Shown here piece after piece: positions 10,820 through 21,930 of a stretch of 64,000 nucleotides of DNA. The notes beneath the pieces were generated by a model that saw nothing but the letters and a program-made list of their open reading frames with translations, made no database searches and was not told the origin of the DNA. The position numbers and the translations under genes were made by a program. The stretch spans positions 8,062,501 to 8,126,500 of the forward strand of contig CM034104.1 in assembly GCA_019914945.1 (NCBI GenBank), given 5' to 3'. Each line of letters begins with the position of its first letter. Within the stretch, counting starts at the first letter, position 1. This stretch comes from Typha latifolia (taxonomy: Eukaryota > Streptophyta > Magnoliopsida > Poales > Typhaceae).

Positions 10820-11461
10820 TCACGAAAGGCTGGACTCAAATGTTTGTAGATTTCCTACCAATTGTTCAACTTTCATAGAATCGTTGTCCTTACTTTCCTC
10901 AATAGTTGTAACTTTTGCTTGAAACCTTTTTGGAAGAGACCTAAGGATCTTACGAACAATTTTGTTTTCAGGAATTTTCTCTCCTATGTTGAAACTGGAG
11001 TTGACTATATCACTCAGCTTTGCATAGAACTCATCAAATGTCTCATTCTCCTCCATACATAGAGTTTCAAAACTAGTAGTCAACCTCTGACGTTTAGAAA
11101 GTTTTATAGCCATAGTTCCTTCGTGAGTAGTTTTTAAGATCATCCAAGCTTCTTTTGCTATCTCACAAGTAGAAATTTTTCTAAATTCCTCCGAGGAAAC
11201 ACAATTAAAAATTGCATTTATTGCCTTGCTATTCCATCCAACTTTTTCATAATCTGTCCTATCCCATGACTCTATCGGTTTTTCAACAAGTTTATCATCC
11301 ACCATGTACATTGGTGGACTCCAACCGTTCACAACGGCAAACCGTACTCGTTCATCTATAGAATTCAAGTAAGCTCTCATCCTAGCTTTCCAATATCCAT
11401 AATTTGATCCATGTAGGATATGAGGTCTAATAGATGATGGTCCATCTCTATGAAAATCCAT
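10820..11461 (-). CDS. S2 Gag (truncated, 213 aa)
   Basis: The start ATG at 11461 (MDFHRDGPSSIRP) is the same as in S4 and S5, about 36 bp downstream of the PBS. The sequence carries LHGSNYGYWKARMRAYL near residues 18-34, then WSKAINAIF-like and FDEFYAKLSDIVNSSF blocks, typical of the copia Gag (UBN2/DUF4219-type) capsid region. It ends at a TGA where the intact frame would continue to the zinc knuckle. Gag forms the virus-like particle. This truncated one lacks the nucleic-acid-binding knuckle. Confidence 0.85.
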   Translation of the reverse strand: MDFHRDGPSSIRPHILHGSNYGYWKARMRAYLNSIDERVRFAVVNGWSPPMYMVDDKLVEKPIESWDRTDYEKVGWNSKAINAIFNCVSSEEFRKISTCEIAKEAWMILKTTHEGTMAIKLSKRQRLTTSFETLCMEENETFDEFYAKLSDIVNSSFNIGEKIPENKIVRKILRSLPKRFQAKVTTIEESKDNDSMKVEQLVGNLQTFESSLS

Positions 11462-11496
11462 GCCTATCTAATCTCTCTCAAAGGGTGAGAGAACCT

Positions 11497-11508
11497 GCTT
11501 TGATACCA
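11497..11508 (-). other. S2 primer binding site
   Basis: The minus strand reads TGGTATCAAAGC, which differs by one base from the initiator-Met tRNA complement TGGTATCAGAGC. It is two bases from the LTR end. Confidence 0.9.
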
Positions 11509-11510
11509 AT

Positions 11511-12532
11511 TGAAAAACCCCTAGACACAAGTATATATCTAAATACTAGGCAATGATATCACTCGTTCGCTTAAGTAAAAGTCTAAAGAAAAATAAAGAA
11601 CGAAAGTAGAGATGAATGCCAAGATTTTGACGTGGAAAAACTCAAACGAGAAAAAACCACGGATCCAAACTCGGATCAAAACCAATCACTAGTATAGTAG
11701 TAGTTACAAGATTGACTCACAAAATAACCCGTCGATCCAAACGATTTTGTTCCTCTCAGTCTTGCTCGCTAGAACCCACGATTCACTGCTTCTCGTGATT
11801 GAAGTCCAATCTCAGTAACCCTCGAGATTGATTTTTTTGTCTAGATGAGTGAAACCTTGTTAGTTGAAGAATCGATGTAGCCTTAAGAAGTCTCCTTCAA
11901 TAATGCTTCTTCAACCCCCCTAGAGATAGGGCATCACAATCCTTATATATGATCTCCAAGATAGAGCTAAATCTAAGTCTTATCCGTACTCACGAAAGTC
12001 CAAGATTTTCAAACTTCGTTAGTTCGTTCGAACGCGGCCTAGGTGCATTCGAACGACATGACTTGATCTCAGGTGCGTTCGAACGGGCCCAAGTGCGTTC
12101 GAACGCGACAACTTGAATTCTTCAGGTTGCGTTCGAATGCGTTTGTGAACGCAGCTCTCGATCTGTGTGAACGCAGTACCCACGTTCAAACACATTTGTG
12201 AACGTAGCTCTCGTTCTGTGTGAGCAGTACCCGCGTTCGAACGCGTTTGTGAACGTAGCTCTCGGTTTGTGTGAACGCAAGAACCCGCGTTCGAACGCGT
12301 TTGTGAATGCAGTTCTCGGTTTGTGTGAATGCAAGTACTCGCGTTCAAACGCGTTTGTGAACGCACCACGTTTGAACGCGTTTGTGAACGCTGTGTGAAC
12401 TCAATAACTTTTGTCCAATAATCTTGCAATTTTTCAAACTAGAGATATTCTAGACTTGTATAAAGTTCATATACATGTAAAAATACACTTAGAATATTTT
12501 GTACACAATTGCCAATAATTAAAAACCTAACA
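11511..12532 (-). repeat. S2 5' LTR, 1022 bp
   Basis: It has TG/CA ends: CCTAACA at 12526-12532 and TGAAAAACCCC at 11511 on the plus strand. It contains about six units of the GTTCGAAC array (12130-12400) with irregular spacing. Beyond 12532 gag sequence of G2 begins, so S2 inserted in G2. Confidence 0.9.
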
Positions 12533-12550
12533 TGCGCCTAGAGGTTCGGG

Positions 12551-13195
12551 ACGAGCACTCACACCTGCTCAAGTGGAGGAACGAAGAGCCAAAGGCCTAT
12601 GCTTTCGTTGTGACGAGAAATTTGTACCCGGGCATTGCTGCGCTAAACCAATGGGATCGGTGATGCTAATCGATAAATTGGAGGAGGCTGAGGATGAGAT
12701 TGCAGATGAAGATGAGGGTGTGGCTGGATAGCAAGGAGGATTAGCTGAGGAGCGACCTGTGGAGGATATGATGGCTGAGATCTCCCTCCACACCTATTAT
12801 GAAACTGTCGCACTAAAGACTTTGCAGGTAAACAGTGTAATCAAGACGACCATAGTGAGAATCTTGATCGACACCAGGTCCATCCACAACTTTATTGACA
12901 AGAGCTTAGGAAGATTGGGCTTGAGTCAGAACCCATGGAAGGGTTCGATGTGACGATTGGATACAGCACCACATTGCGGGCATATTTCATTTGTGGACGT
13001 GTGGAGTTGATGGTACAAGGCCAATGTTTCACATTGGATCTTTATCCGTTGGCCTTGCGAGGTGCCGACATTATTTTGGGGACTCAATAGCTTCGAAGCT
13101 TGGGGCCCGTGACATTTGACTTTACAAACCTCTCATTGACATTTTGGAGGAATTACTAGATAGTGCTGCTGGATGGAAATCAATCTCTGATTGAA
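12551..13195 (+). pseudogene. G2 gag zinc knuckle and aspartic protease (broken)
   Basis: The first part carries AKGLCFRCDEKF with a later H-x-C (CX2CX7HXC, the gypsy knuckle), then an acidic linker with a TAG at 12729. From 12759 the frame VEDMMAEISLHTYYE leads to the protease motif LIDTRSIHNFI. DTR replaces the DTG/DSG of active aspartic proteases. A frameshift near 12945 and a TAG at 13089, in the block LRGADIILGTQ, finish the decay. Confidence 0.8.
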
Positions 13196-13306
13196 CTTCC
13201 AAGCGTAGATGATGCAACTAAGCTCATTTCTTTCTCAGCACCCACTTTTCCTTTTTATTCAGATCTGCGGAGAGCCAGCGTAGGGGAGAGTGATCTGGTC
13301 TGACTC

Positions 13307-14157
13307 ATGAAGGAGCTGAGAGAGAACCCATCAAGCCACCCTAAGCACGAGGAGTGCGACGGGTTGGTATTCGAGCGCGGGCGGATCAAGGTACCCGCGG
13401 ACGAAGAGCTACGGAGACGGCACACTTCCATGATACTCCTAAGCCATGAAGGGGTTTTATGTACCTACAAGCGGCTGGCCCAAAACTGTACATGGATAAT
13501 GATGAAGTCAGATGTGAAGAAATATGTGCGTGAATGCCAAATCTACCAACAAGTCAAATCGGAGACGCTCAAACCCGGCGGGCTATTGCAACCACCGCCT
13601 ATACTAGAGCATATTTGGGGGGACATCTCCATGGACTTCATCAAGGGGCTGTCAGAGGTTTGAGGATAATCGGTGGATGGGCTGAGCAAATATGCTCATT
13701 TCATAGCATTATCGCACCCGTTTTCAGCGAAAAAGGTTGCTGAAATTTTTGTTCGAGAAGTGGCGCGCTTGCATGGGATGCTTAGGACGAGCTTGTAAGA
13801 TCGAGATGCATCTTCATCTGCGAGTTTTGGTCCAAGTTCTTCAGATTGCAAGGGACTCGAATCAACCATAGTTCAGCTTATCACCCCGAAACGAATGGCC
13901 AAATAGAGGTGGTGAATCGCGGACTAGAGCAATACTTGTGCTGCTTTGTGGCGGACCGACTAAAGGATTGGGTCAAATTCATTCCATGGGTCGAGTGGTC
14001 ATACAATACTGCTCATCACTCTAGCATCGGCATGACCCCCCTTGAGGCAGTTTATGGCCGCACTCCCTTTGTCTTGTGTACCTACGATAGACTCATGGCG
14101 GCGGATAGAACCGAGCACGACTTGGAACTTGCTGATCGAGATGAAACCTTAAGATGA
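13307..14157 (+). pseudogene. G2 integrase (broken)
   Basis: The segment 13307-13663 holds the N-terminal zinc region (LLSHEGVLCTYKRL ... VRECQIYQQ, where the last Cys of the CxxC pair reads Tyr) and the core start WGDISMDFIKGL with the first catalytic Asp. A frameshift follows and the region of the second Asp is damaged. From 13846 the frame resumes with SAYHPETNGQIEVVNRGLEQYL, which contains the catalytic Glu, then WSYNTAHHSSIGMTPLE. The integrase inserts the cDNA into the genome. This copy cannot be active. Confidence 0.85.
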
Positions 14158-14189
14158 CTCAAGATTCACATAGCAACAGCCCAAAATCG

Positions 14190-14647
14190 CTTGAAGTAGA
14201 CTAATGACAAAGGCCGCGTGAGCGAGTGTTTGAGTTGGATCAATGGGTGTTCGTTCAAGCTCAACCGTACCGACAATCCACATTGAGGCTAATTTTGAAC
14301 CAGAAGTTAGGTCACAAGTACTATGGTCCATACCGAGTGCTACAACGAATCGGTCTAGTAGCTTACCGGTTGGACCAACCTGAGGGGACCAGCATCCATC
14401 TGCTCTTCCATGTATTGGTATTGAAGGCCCAAATCGGGCCTAACCATGTGGTGGTTCAGCCTTGCCCGAACCAATGGAGGAAGATGGCCCAATTGAACTG
14501 GTCCAAGTCTTAGGTCGTAGGAGAAGACGCCACGGATCTAGATTGGAGACCAAAGTGTTGATCGAGTGGCTAGGCAAGCCCATTGACGAGTCTACTTGGG
14601 AGCTAGAGTCAGATATCATGGATCGCTTCCCTGATTTCAAACATTGA
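14190..14647 (+). pseudogene. G2 integrase C-terminus and chromodomain-like end
   Basis: FELDQWVFVQAQPYRQ, HKYYGPYRVLQRIG and HLLFHVLVLK form the usual GPY/F module (14226-14440). After a frame change, 14520-14647 encodes LIEWLGKPIDESTWELESD and ends FPDFKH, a chromodomain-like fold of the kind that targets chromovirus integration to chromatin. The stop is TGA at 14645-14647. Confidence 0.8.
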
Positions 14648-14674
14648 GGACAAGTTTGTGGAAGCGTGGTGGAT

Positions 14675-15558
14675 TGATATGATTTGGACTTCACCGATGT
14701 CATCTCGTGCAAGAGTACACTTTAGGGCTATCTTTGTTTCTTGTTTTATAATTTAATTCCTTAAAAAAATAAGTTTTCTGTATGTTGCGTTCGAACGCGG
14801 GTGGAGTGCGTTCGAATGCGATTGTGAATGCCTGCATCAGGTTCGCACATCTAGAGAGTGCGAATTGTGCATTCAAATGCTGCGTTCGAATGCGCCTGCG
14901 AATGCCTGCAGCGCGTTTGAAAATCTAGAGAAGTGCAAAAAATGTGTGTTCGAATGCGATCGGGCGCGTTCGAACGCGGTCGGCGAAAATGTACTATTTA
15001 GCGTAATTTTTGAATTGTTTGGTTAGCGTCTAAAGGTGTGGATGGCAACCATGGAGTCATTATTGATGAATTGAGTTTTTGCCTTGTCTCTTTCGTCTTC
15101 TTCGCTCCCATTCTCTCGATCCCCGGTAACTCCGCTTTTAGCCTTCCTTGACTGGCCAATCACCCTAGTCCCTTAGGGGCGGCCCACTCCTCCCTTTTTC
15201 CAATCTATCCAACACTTGCCCTAACCCTTCCATCACCCATAACCCTTCCACCACCATTTATTCACTGGTGCCACCCCATTAACGCCAGTCCACCACCATC
15301 CACCATCATCTAGGATCTCGTGGCTTCATCCATAGATCCTAAGACAGACCCCATAACGTTCGTCCACTAATCGGACGATATCTCGAGATCCATAGATCCG
15401 ATTCGCCTGAAACTTAATTTGTTGGAAAGCTCTTTTCCGGGGCTACAAATCTCATGTCCATCCAACGGGGATCAATTTTCAAAGTTCCGTGTCTGATCTT
15501 GTCCGGATCTGAAAATCAGAATAGATTGAGCCTTGGCCCAAAAGGGGAGATCGTATTA
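14675..15558 (+). repeat. G2 copy 1 3' LTR (884 bp)
   Basis: It starts TGATATGATTTGGACTTCAC and ends GGGGAGATCGTATTA, where other copies end GTATCA. It is collinear with 34829-35764 and 40277-41132. It contains CpG-rich palindromes at 14787-14995 (GTTCGAAC cores) and the TTGTGAATGCCTGCATCAGG block shared with G1. Confidence 0.85.
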
Positions 15559-16030
15559 GTCGGCTATGGAATAATTCCCTTAAGATCTGTTTTTATTATA
15601 GAAAGTAGTCCCCATAACTATGGAAAAATATTCGTCAAATATTCTCTAGTAGACAGAAATTTACAAAACAAAGTGGATTCAATTTGTAACTTCCTAATCT
15701 ACAACTTTCGTATTTACTCCCTTCACAGATTCAAACTGTAGCTAGGATGAAAACACGGAATAACGTGGGTGATGGTGGTGGTGACTGGTGGAGTGGATGT
15801 TAAGGTTATGGATGGGTATGGAGATGTAGGTAGATGGTGGATGTGATTAAGAGATATAGACGAAAGGAATGAAGTGGTCGAGATTCCAAAGAAGAGGGGT
15901 GGCTCGACAGTCAAGGGAGATTAGAGGTTAGGAGAAATCTTGCCATTTGTAGAGGTGAAAGAATGGTGAAGAGGAAGGAGGGAGATTAGGGTACATAAAT
16001 AATAGAGAGGTAAGAAATTAATATTCCAAT
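15559..16030 (-). repeat. G1 LTR fragment, antisense
   Basis: The reverse complement matches G1 LTR 51040-51450 and 48110-48470: CTTAAGGGAATTATTCC, then CATCCACTCCACC and CTTCTAATCTCCCTTGAC. It is interrupted at 16030 by T2. Confidence 0.75.
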
Positions 16031-18171
16031 TGTAACGCCCCCACTCGGCACGGGCACGTGCACACCCACGCGCCCACATGGCACGCACGGTGCACGCGAC
16101 AAGATGGGCGGGGCCAGTCACGCACAGATACACTCTTATGTACATATAATCATGACATCATCAAATACTACATGCTAACATATCCATGCTCACATAATCC
16201 AACACCAAATAAATCATACTATCAACCAAATAAACTTGTTAACATATGAATATCCAAGTCCACAATAATATACACTAGATCACTACATAATCTGGCAAGG
16301 CCCACATAGGCCACAACAAACCATCAAGATACAACTAAACAATTGATACACGAGTACACTATAATCTAACATGTATTATACAAATCACCGTCTGATACAA
16401 TAAAGTATAAATATCAAATAATTGTGCAACTCAATATCTGGTTAAACTATCTTCTATACTATCTCACGTTTATGGCTCACCTCATCCTCACTCTAAAATA
16501 TCTTATCAAAATATCTCAAGTCGCTATCATGTACCACATATCTGAGGTGGTAAGAAAAGAAATAAGAGAGTCATAAGTAAAAGGCTCAGTGAATACTATT
16601 CTAGTGAGTCAGTCTCACGTTTGGATCGACGAGTTATTTTGTGAGTCAGTCTTGTAACTTCTACTATTCTAGTGATTGGTTTTGATCCGTGTTTGGATCC
16701 GTGGTTTTTTCCCGTTTGGGTTTTTCCACGTTAAAATCTTGGCGTTCATCTCTGCTTTCGTTCTTAATATTTCTACGGACTTTTACTTAAGCGAATGAGT
16801 GATATCATTTCCTAGTATTTAGGTACATACTTGTGTCTAGGGGTTTTCAAATTGTATAATCCTCGATAATGAATAAATAAATCTTCATGTCATACTATCA
16901 TCATAACTCTCTCACATGATGCATTCCGACCATGACGATGCTATGATATCAAATTCTACCATATATGATGTATATTGACTACTAAATAATCAGGTAATCA
17001 GATGATAATAAAATCATATGCATTTCTCAACATCTCAGTCATCAATGTCCGCTCTATATGTTATCATCATACTATATCACTATGCACAGTCAACACCTGG
17101 TACCCGGTCTCAACATCATGTCCGAAGACTCAGAGCAGACTCCGCCACCCGCAAGAGTATCTCAAATATAACCATACCCTGCGACTAGCAAGGGTATCAA
17201 CATCCATCCAGATCGAGCACCCTCCTAGCTAATAGAAACCTCATGAGGATAACTCGCCACATATGCCCTAGTGAACGACATGTGTCTGAATGTCTGCTGT
17301 GCACATCTTTCGTGCCCACTCGGGTATCCTCACGCTTTTTATCAACTATCCTATCAATCACATTTCATGTTTTCTTTCTAAATACCAAATCATATACATA
17401 TATCCAGTACGATAGCAAATCAATGCATAATAGGAATTTAGGTGGAATAGGAATCAAGAGAAAAATAATGCAATGTGGTCTCCAACCATGTATCTAAATC
17501 ATGCATACTCCCGCTAGTCTATCACATGCACACTCATGCTAGAGATCATCTCGGTATACAATCATAATAATAGAATCATCTCCAATCATCTCTATATATC
17601 ACCAATATACTCATCCCAGACTAGCCTAATCAAATGCATGATAAAATATGCTTGACAGAAATTATCTTTAGATAAAGTCATATAATCATGCTGGAGGCCA
17701 AAACATGGATGTACATAATATATAATATATCCTAATTTGAGAAAGGCGTCTAGCGGATAAGACTACTCACACTGATCAGAAGACGCAAACCACGTTCTCT
17801 TACATCTGCCAATCAACCGAGTGACACTCATCACTAGAAAGGTCAACGGGGTCTCAAATAAGGGGTTTGGTATCTGAAAATATTTAAGTAGCATGAAGTT
17901 AGTCGTTCATCTAATTAAAATCCGTTCATGTAATATAAGATGATTTAGTAGGTTTTAGAATTTCTACTTACCTCTATAACTAGCTTAATTTTTAATTATA
18001 AATAAAAATAAAAATAAAAATATAGATAAAAATCTAATTATAATTATATCTTGATTAATTAGAGACTATATAATCATTACCTTATAAAATAATAAATAAA
18101 TAGATAAGCCTAGTATTTTATTTGTTACAAAATAATAATGTATAATAAATTATTAGAATTACTTAATAAAA
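16031..18171 (-). repeat. T2: long LTR of T family, truncated and patched
   Basis: It begins TGTAACGCCCCCACTCGG with the CACGTGCA-rich block. The order of blocks follows T1 and T3 except that 16595-16854 is replaced by S LTR sequence. It ends at 18171 where T3 starts, so its GA-rich part is absent or displaced. Non-coding. Confidence 0.75.
16595..16854 (+). repeat. S-family LTR 3'-end fragment embedded in T2
   Basis: TTTTGTGAGTCAGTCTTG, TGGTTTTTTCCCGTTTGGG and CTAGGGGTTTTCA match the distal S LTR, followed by AATTG from the start of the S internal region. The left boundary is rearranged: CTATTCTAGTG precedes AGTCAGTCT. It replaces T sequence corresponding to about 6843-6995 of T1. Confidence 0.8.
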
Positions 18172-20786
18172 TGCCCCCGCCCGGCACGGCACGTGCACGC
18201 CCACGCGCCCACACGGCACGCGCGGCGCACGTGACAGATCGGGCGGGGCCCGTCACGCACATATACTCTCCTGTGCACATATAATCATGACATAATCAAA
18301 TAAAACATGTGAACCTATCCATGATCACATAATACATCACCAAATACATCATACTATCGACCAAATAAACTTATTAGCATATTAATATTCAAGTCCATAA
18401 TAATATACACTAGACCACTATATAATCTGGCAGGGCCCACACAGGCCACAACAAACCATCAATATACAACTAAACAACTGATACACGAGTTCTATAAAAT
18501 CTGATATACTATACAAATCATCATCTGATACAATAAGGTACAAATATAACAAACAACGATACAACTCAATGTCTGGTTAAACTATCTTCTATACCGTCTC
18601 ACATCAATAGCTCACCTCATCATCACTCTAAAATATCTTCTCAAGATATCTCAGGTTGCTATCACATACTACAAATCTGAGGGGTTAGAAAAGAAATAAA
18701 GAGAGCCATGAGCAAAAGGCTCAGTGAATAGACCTTACCCCGAATCAGTGATGCCAAACAGAGAGTAAATCATGTACTGGATAATATGAATTAGAAAGAG
18801 TATCATGTCATGAATGAGTATATGAATGTATCCTCAATTATATATAAATGAAAAGTAAATAACATGTCATAACTGATACAAGTATATAATCCTTGACCAT
18901 GAGTAAACAAATCTCCGTATCATACTATCATCATAACTCTCTCTCAAATATGACACATGATGCATGCCGACCATGACCACGTTATGATATCAAATGCAAT
19001 CATATATGATGAATATTGACTACTCGATAATCATGTAATCAAATGATAATGAAATCATATGCATTTCTCAACATCATAATCATCACCGACATCTCAGTAT
19101 AATATCATCATACTAGACCACTTTGTGCACAGATCAATACCGTGCCGGTCTCAACATCATGTCCAAAGGCTCAGAGCATACTCCGCCACCCGCAAGAGTA
19201 TCTCTAATATAACTATACCCCGCCACCCGCTAGGGTATCAACATCCATCCAGACCGAGCACCCACATAGTTGATAGAAACCTTGTGAGGATAACTCGCCA
19301 CATATGCCCTAGCGAACGGCATGTGTCCGAAAGTCTGCTACGCACACAGACTAACAATCTCAGACGTAAGGCCAACAGGATCGCGACTATGTCGAGCGAT
19401 CAATCATCTCTAGGCACTCCCTAACCCTCGCGCCCACTCGGGTATCCTCACGCTTTCGATCAACTATCCTATCAATCACATTTCATGCTTTCCTTCTAAA
19501 TGACAGAACAAATGCATATATCCAGTACGATAACAAGTCAATGCATAACAGGAATTTAGGTGGAATAGGAATCAAGAGAAAATGATGTAATGTAGTCTCC
19601 AACTATATCGTCAACACATGCATACTCATGCTAATCTATTACATGTATACTCATGCTACAGATTAACTCGGTAAACAATCATAACAGTAGAATCATCTCT
19701 AATCATCTCTATATATATATCACCAATGTACTCATATCCCAAATCAGCATAATCGAATGCATGATAAAATATGCTCGACTATAATCATCTCTAGATAAAA
19801 TTATATAATCATGTTGCAGGCCAAAATATGCATGGACATAAATATATAATATAACCTAATTTGAGAAAGGCGTCTAGGGGATAAGACTACTCACCGTCTG
19901 ATCAGAAGATACAAACCACGCATCTCTCACGTCCGTCAGGTAACCGAGTGACACTCATCGCTAGCAATGTCCACGGGGTCTCAAATAAGGGGGTTTGAGA
20001 TCTGAAATATTTAAGTAGTATGATGTTAGACGTTTATCTATTTAGAATTAATTCAGTTAAAATATAAAGGTTTATTAGGTTTAGAATCACTTTTCTTTAT
20101 TTCTGATTATATAACTAGGTCTATAATATAGATACGATTCAAATATTATAATTATTTATTATTATAAAATGTTAGTTATAACATAAGGAGAAGAGGCCTG
20201 TTTCCTTTTATATGAGAGTATTTCTGAATATATAATTATAAAATAAAATAAATAAAATAAAAGGCTAAATAAGTATAGACAAGGTCTAATTTTAATTAAT
20301 TTTATAATTCATACACTATCTTGATTAATTAGGGACAACACAGTCTTTATTCGATAAAATAATAAATAAATAACTAAATAGACTTAGTATTTTATTTGTT
20401 GCAGAATAATCATAAAATTAATAGAAATACTTAAAATATATATGATGGGGGTATTAGAATATAAATCTAATAATTATAATTTACAAATCTATCTATTAAT
20501 CTAATAGATATGTAAATAAATAAATAAATAAATATAAGTATTACCTATATTTATACCTAATTAATGATTAATTATAAAATTATCATTAATAAAATTATAT
20601 TGAAGGATATATAATATTATTAAAATAGTTAATGTCTAAATAACTATTTGCATTAATTAAGAAGAAAAATACCTAAATAAATAACATAAATAAACTAATT
20701 AAATCTACCATCAGTCTTGGGGCTCGGCCCGAGTGAGCCCAGCACTGTGTAGAAAGAAAGAGAAGGAGCTGAGGAAAAAGGAGAAA

Positions 20787-20834
<48 letters not shown>

Positions 20835-20974
20835 AGAAGAAGAAGAAGAAGAAGGGAAGAGGAAGAGAAGAAAGAGAGGAGGTGAGGGAGGAGGTTGCGG
20901 ACCCGGGTCGACAGGGAGGGCACCGGCATCTCTGCGCCAAATGCCAGCCCGACGAGCCCAACCTCAAGGAGAGC

Positions 20975-21031
<57 letters not shown>

Positions 21032-21108
21032 AGTGAGAGGTCTCATCGGCGGTGGCGGCGGCTCCAGGGAAGGTGTCGGTATAGAGAGAGAGAGTAGAGT
21101 GAGAGGGT

Positions 21109-21152
<44 letters not shown>

Positions 21153-21421
21153 GGTGGAGGAGGAGTAGTGGTGGCGCCGGGGCCCACCGCGGCCAGTTGG
21201 CCGCAGCCGGTCGCGTCGTGCCCATAAATTTTTTTTTTAGGATTGGGTTGTTACAGAGAGAGAGAGAAAGAGAGAGAGAGAGAGGGAGAGAGAGCTTCGC
21301 ACTGGTGGCGGCGGGCTGACGTCGGCGATGAGGAGTGCAAAATATAGTGGACAAAGAGTGGAGTGAGAGAGAGACCAAGAGAGATAAATAGATAGAGAGA
21401 GAGATTTAAAGAGAGAGAGAA

Positions 21422-21452
<31 letters not shown>

Positions 21453-21633
21453 AGAGGCAGTGGAGGGGGTTGCGGCGGCGTCGCGGCTAGCTGGCCGCAA
21501 CCCGTTGGCAACGGCAGCGGGCACGTGGCGTCCCCACCACGGCATGCGCATCTTGCATGGGCACGAGGCCGGCCACAGTGTGGCCGGTCGCGTCGTGCCC
21601 AAATTTTTTTTTTTTTAAGATTGATTTGTTACA
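18172..21633 (-). repeat. T3: near-complete long LTR of T family (3.46 kb)
   Basis: The left end TGCCCCCGCCCGGCACGG lacks the TAACG found in T2. The right end is GATTTGTTACA. Inside, in order: the blocks shared with T1 and T2 (18172-20000), an AT-rich part (20000-20700), a GC/GA-rich part (20700-21530) and the GGGCACGAGGCCGGCC inverted repeat (21561-21600). The TGTAAC/GTTACA ends and absence of any coding frame identify an LTR. At 21634 it gives way to G1 RT. Confidence 0.75.
20747..21470 (+). repeat. T3 purine-rich block with (GAAA)n and (GA)n microsatellites
   Basis: (AAAG)n at about 20784-20835, (AGA)n to 20853, and (GA)n runs at about 20977-21027, 21111-21148, 21254-21294 and 21397-21452. 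One strand is nearly all purine for hundreds of bases. The counterparts in T4 (33400-33790) and T5 (52580-52690, 52800-52995) show it belongs to the LTR. Arg-Glu or Ser-Leu repeat frames read from it are not genes. Confidence 0.9.
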
Positions 21634-21930
21634 TTGAGGAACCAAAGGAGTTGCCACCAAGGTGAACGGCGGATCATCGCATAGAGATTGTGCTCCGGGT
21701 TGCACCGGCAAACATGAGGCTATATCGATATTCACATATGCAAAAGAAAGTTATCCCCAAGATGGTAGCTGAAATATTGGAGCAAGGCCTCATACAACCA
21801 ATTCATAGTTCTTACTCATCGCCCGTGCTATTGGTGAGAAAGAAGGATGGGACATGGCATTTTTGTGTCAATTACCGGGCACTAAACACTATCATCGTCA
21901 AGAATCGATATCCCATTTCGGTCATAGAAT
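21634..21930 (+). pseudogene. G1 reverse transcriptase fragment
   Basis: It encodes EEPKELPPR, a TGA, then VAPANMRLYRYSHMQKKVIP, HSSYSSPVLLVRKKDGTWHF and NYRALNTIIVKNRYPI, the first third of the Ty3/gypsy RT, matching 29838-30125. It joins T3 on the left and S3 on the right, so both ends are breakpoints. Confidence 0.85.

Larger units (their letters stand above)
8481..12532 (-). mobile_element. S2: Sirevirus-like deletion derivative
   Basis: On the minus strand the order is 5' LTR (11511-12532), PBS, gag, a short gag/RNase H fusion, 3' UTR and a 3' LTR truncated at 8481. Protease, integrase, RT and ORF2 are absent. The 3' LTR start at 9161 lacks the usual polypurine tract: sequence corresponding to about 61310-63452 of S5 is gone. 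It separates T1 from G2 copy 1. Confidence 0.9.
12533..15558 (+). mobile_element. G2 copy 1: chromovirus-like gypsy, internally deleted
   Basis: The order is knuckle, protease, [deletion of RT and RNase H], integrase, chromodomain-like end and 3' LTR. The 5' part is missing: to its left lie S2 and then T1, not gag. The gag/protease part is nearly identical to 37021-37700 of the second G2 copy. Confidence 0.85.

Noticed and set aside
15454..15741. 95-codon frame at the end of G2 copy 1
   Set aside because: It crosses the boundary between the G2 LTR and an antisense G1 LTR fragment, so it is chance.
20695..21602. Open frames of Arg-Glu, Ser-Leu or Phe-Leu repeats around the GA tracts (also 33292-33923 and 52413-53158)
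   Set aside because: They are microsatellites read in every phase on both strands, with no domain or start context. They belong to the T LTR.
16031..21633. One 5.6-kb LTR with TGTAAC and GTTACA ends
   Set aside because: The internal GC-rich start is repeated at 18172 and the blocks recur in the same order, so there are two LTR copies (T2 and T3).
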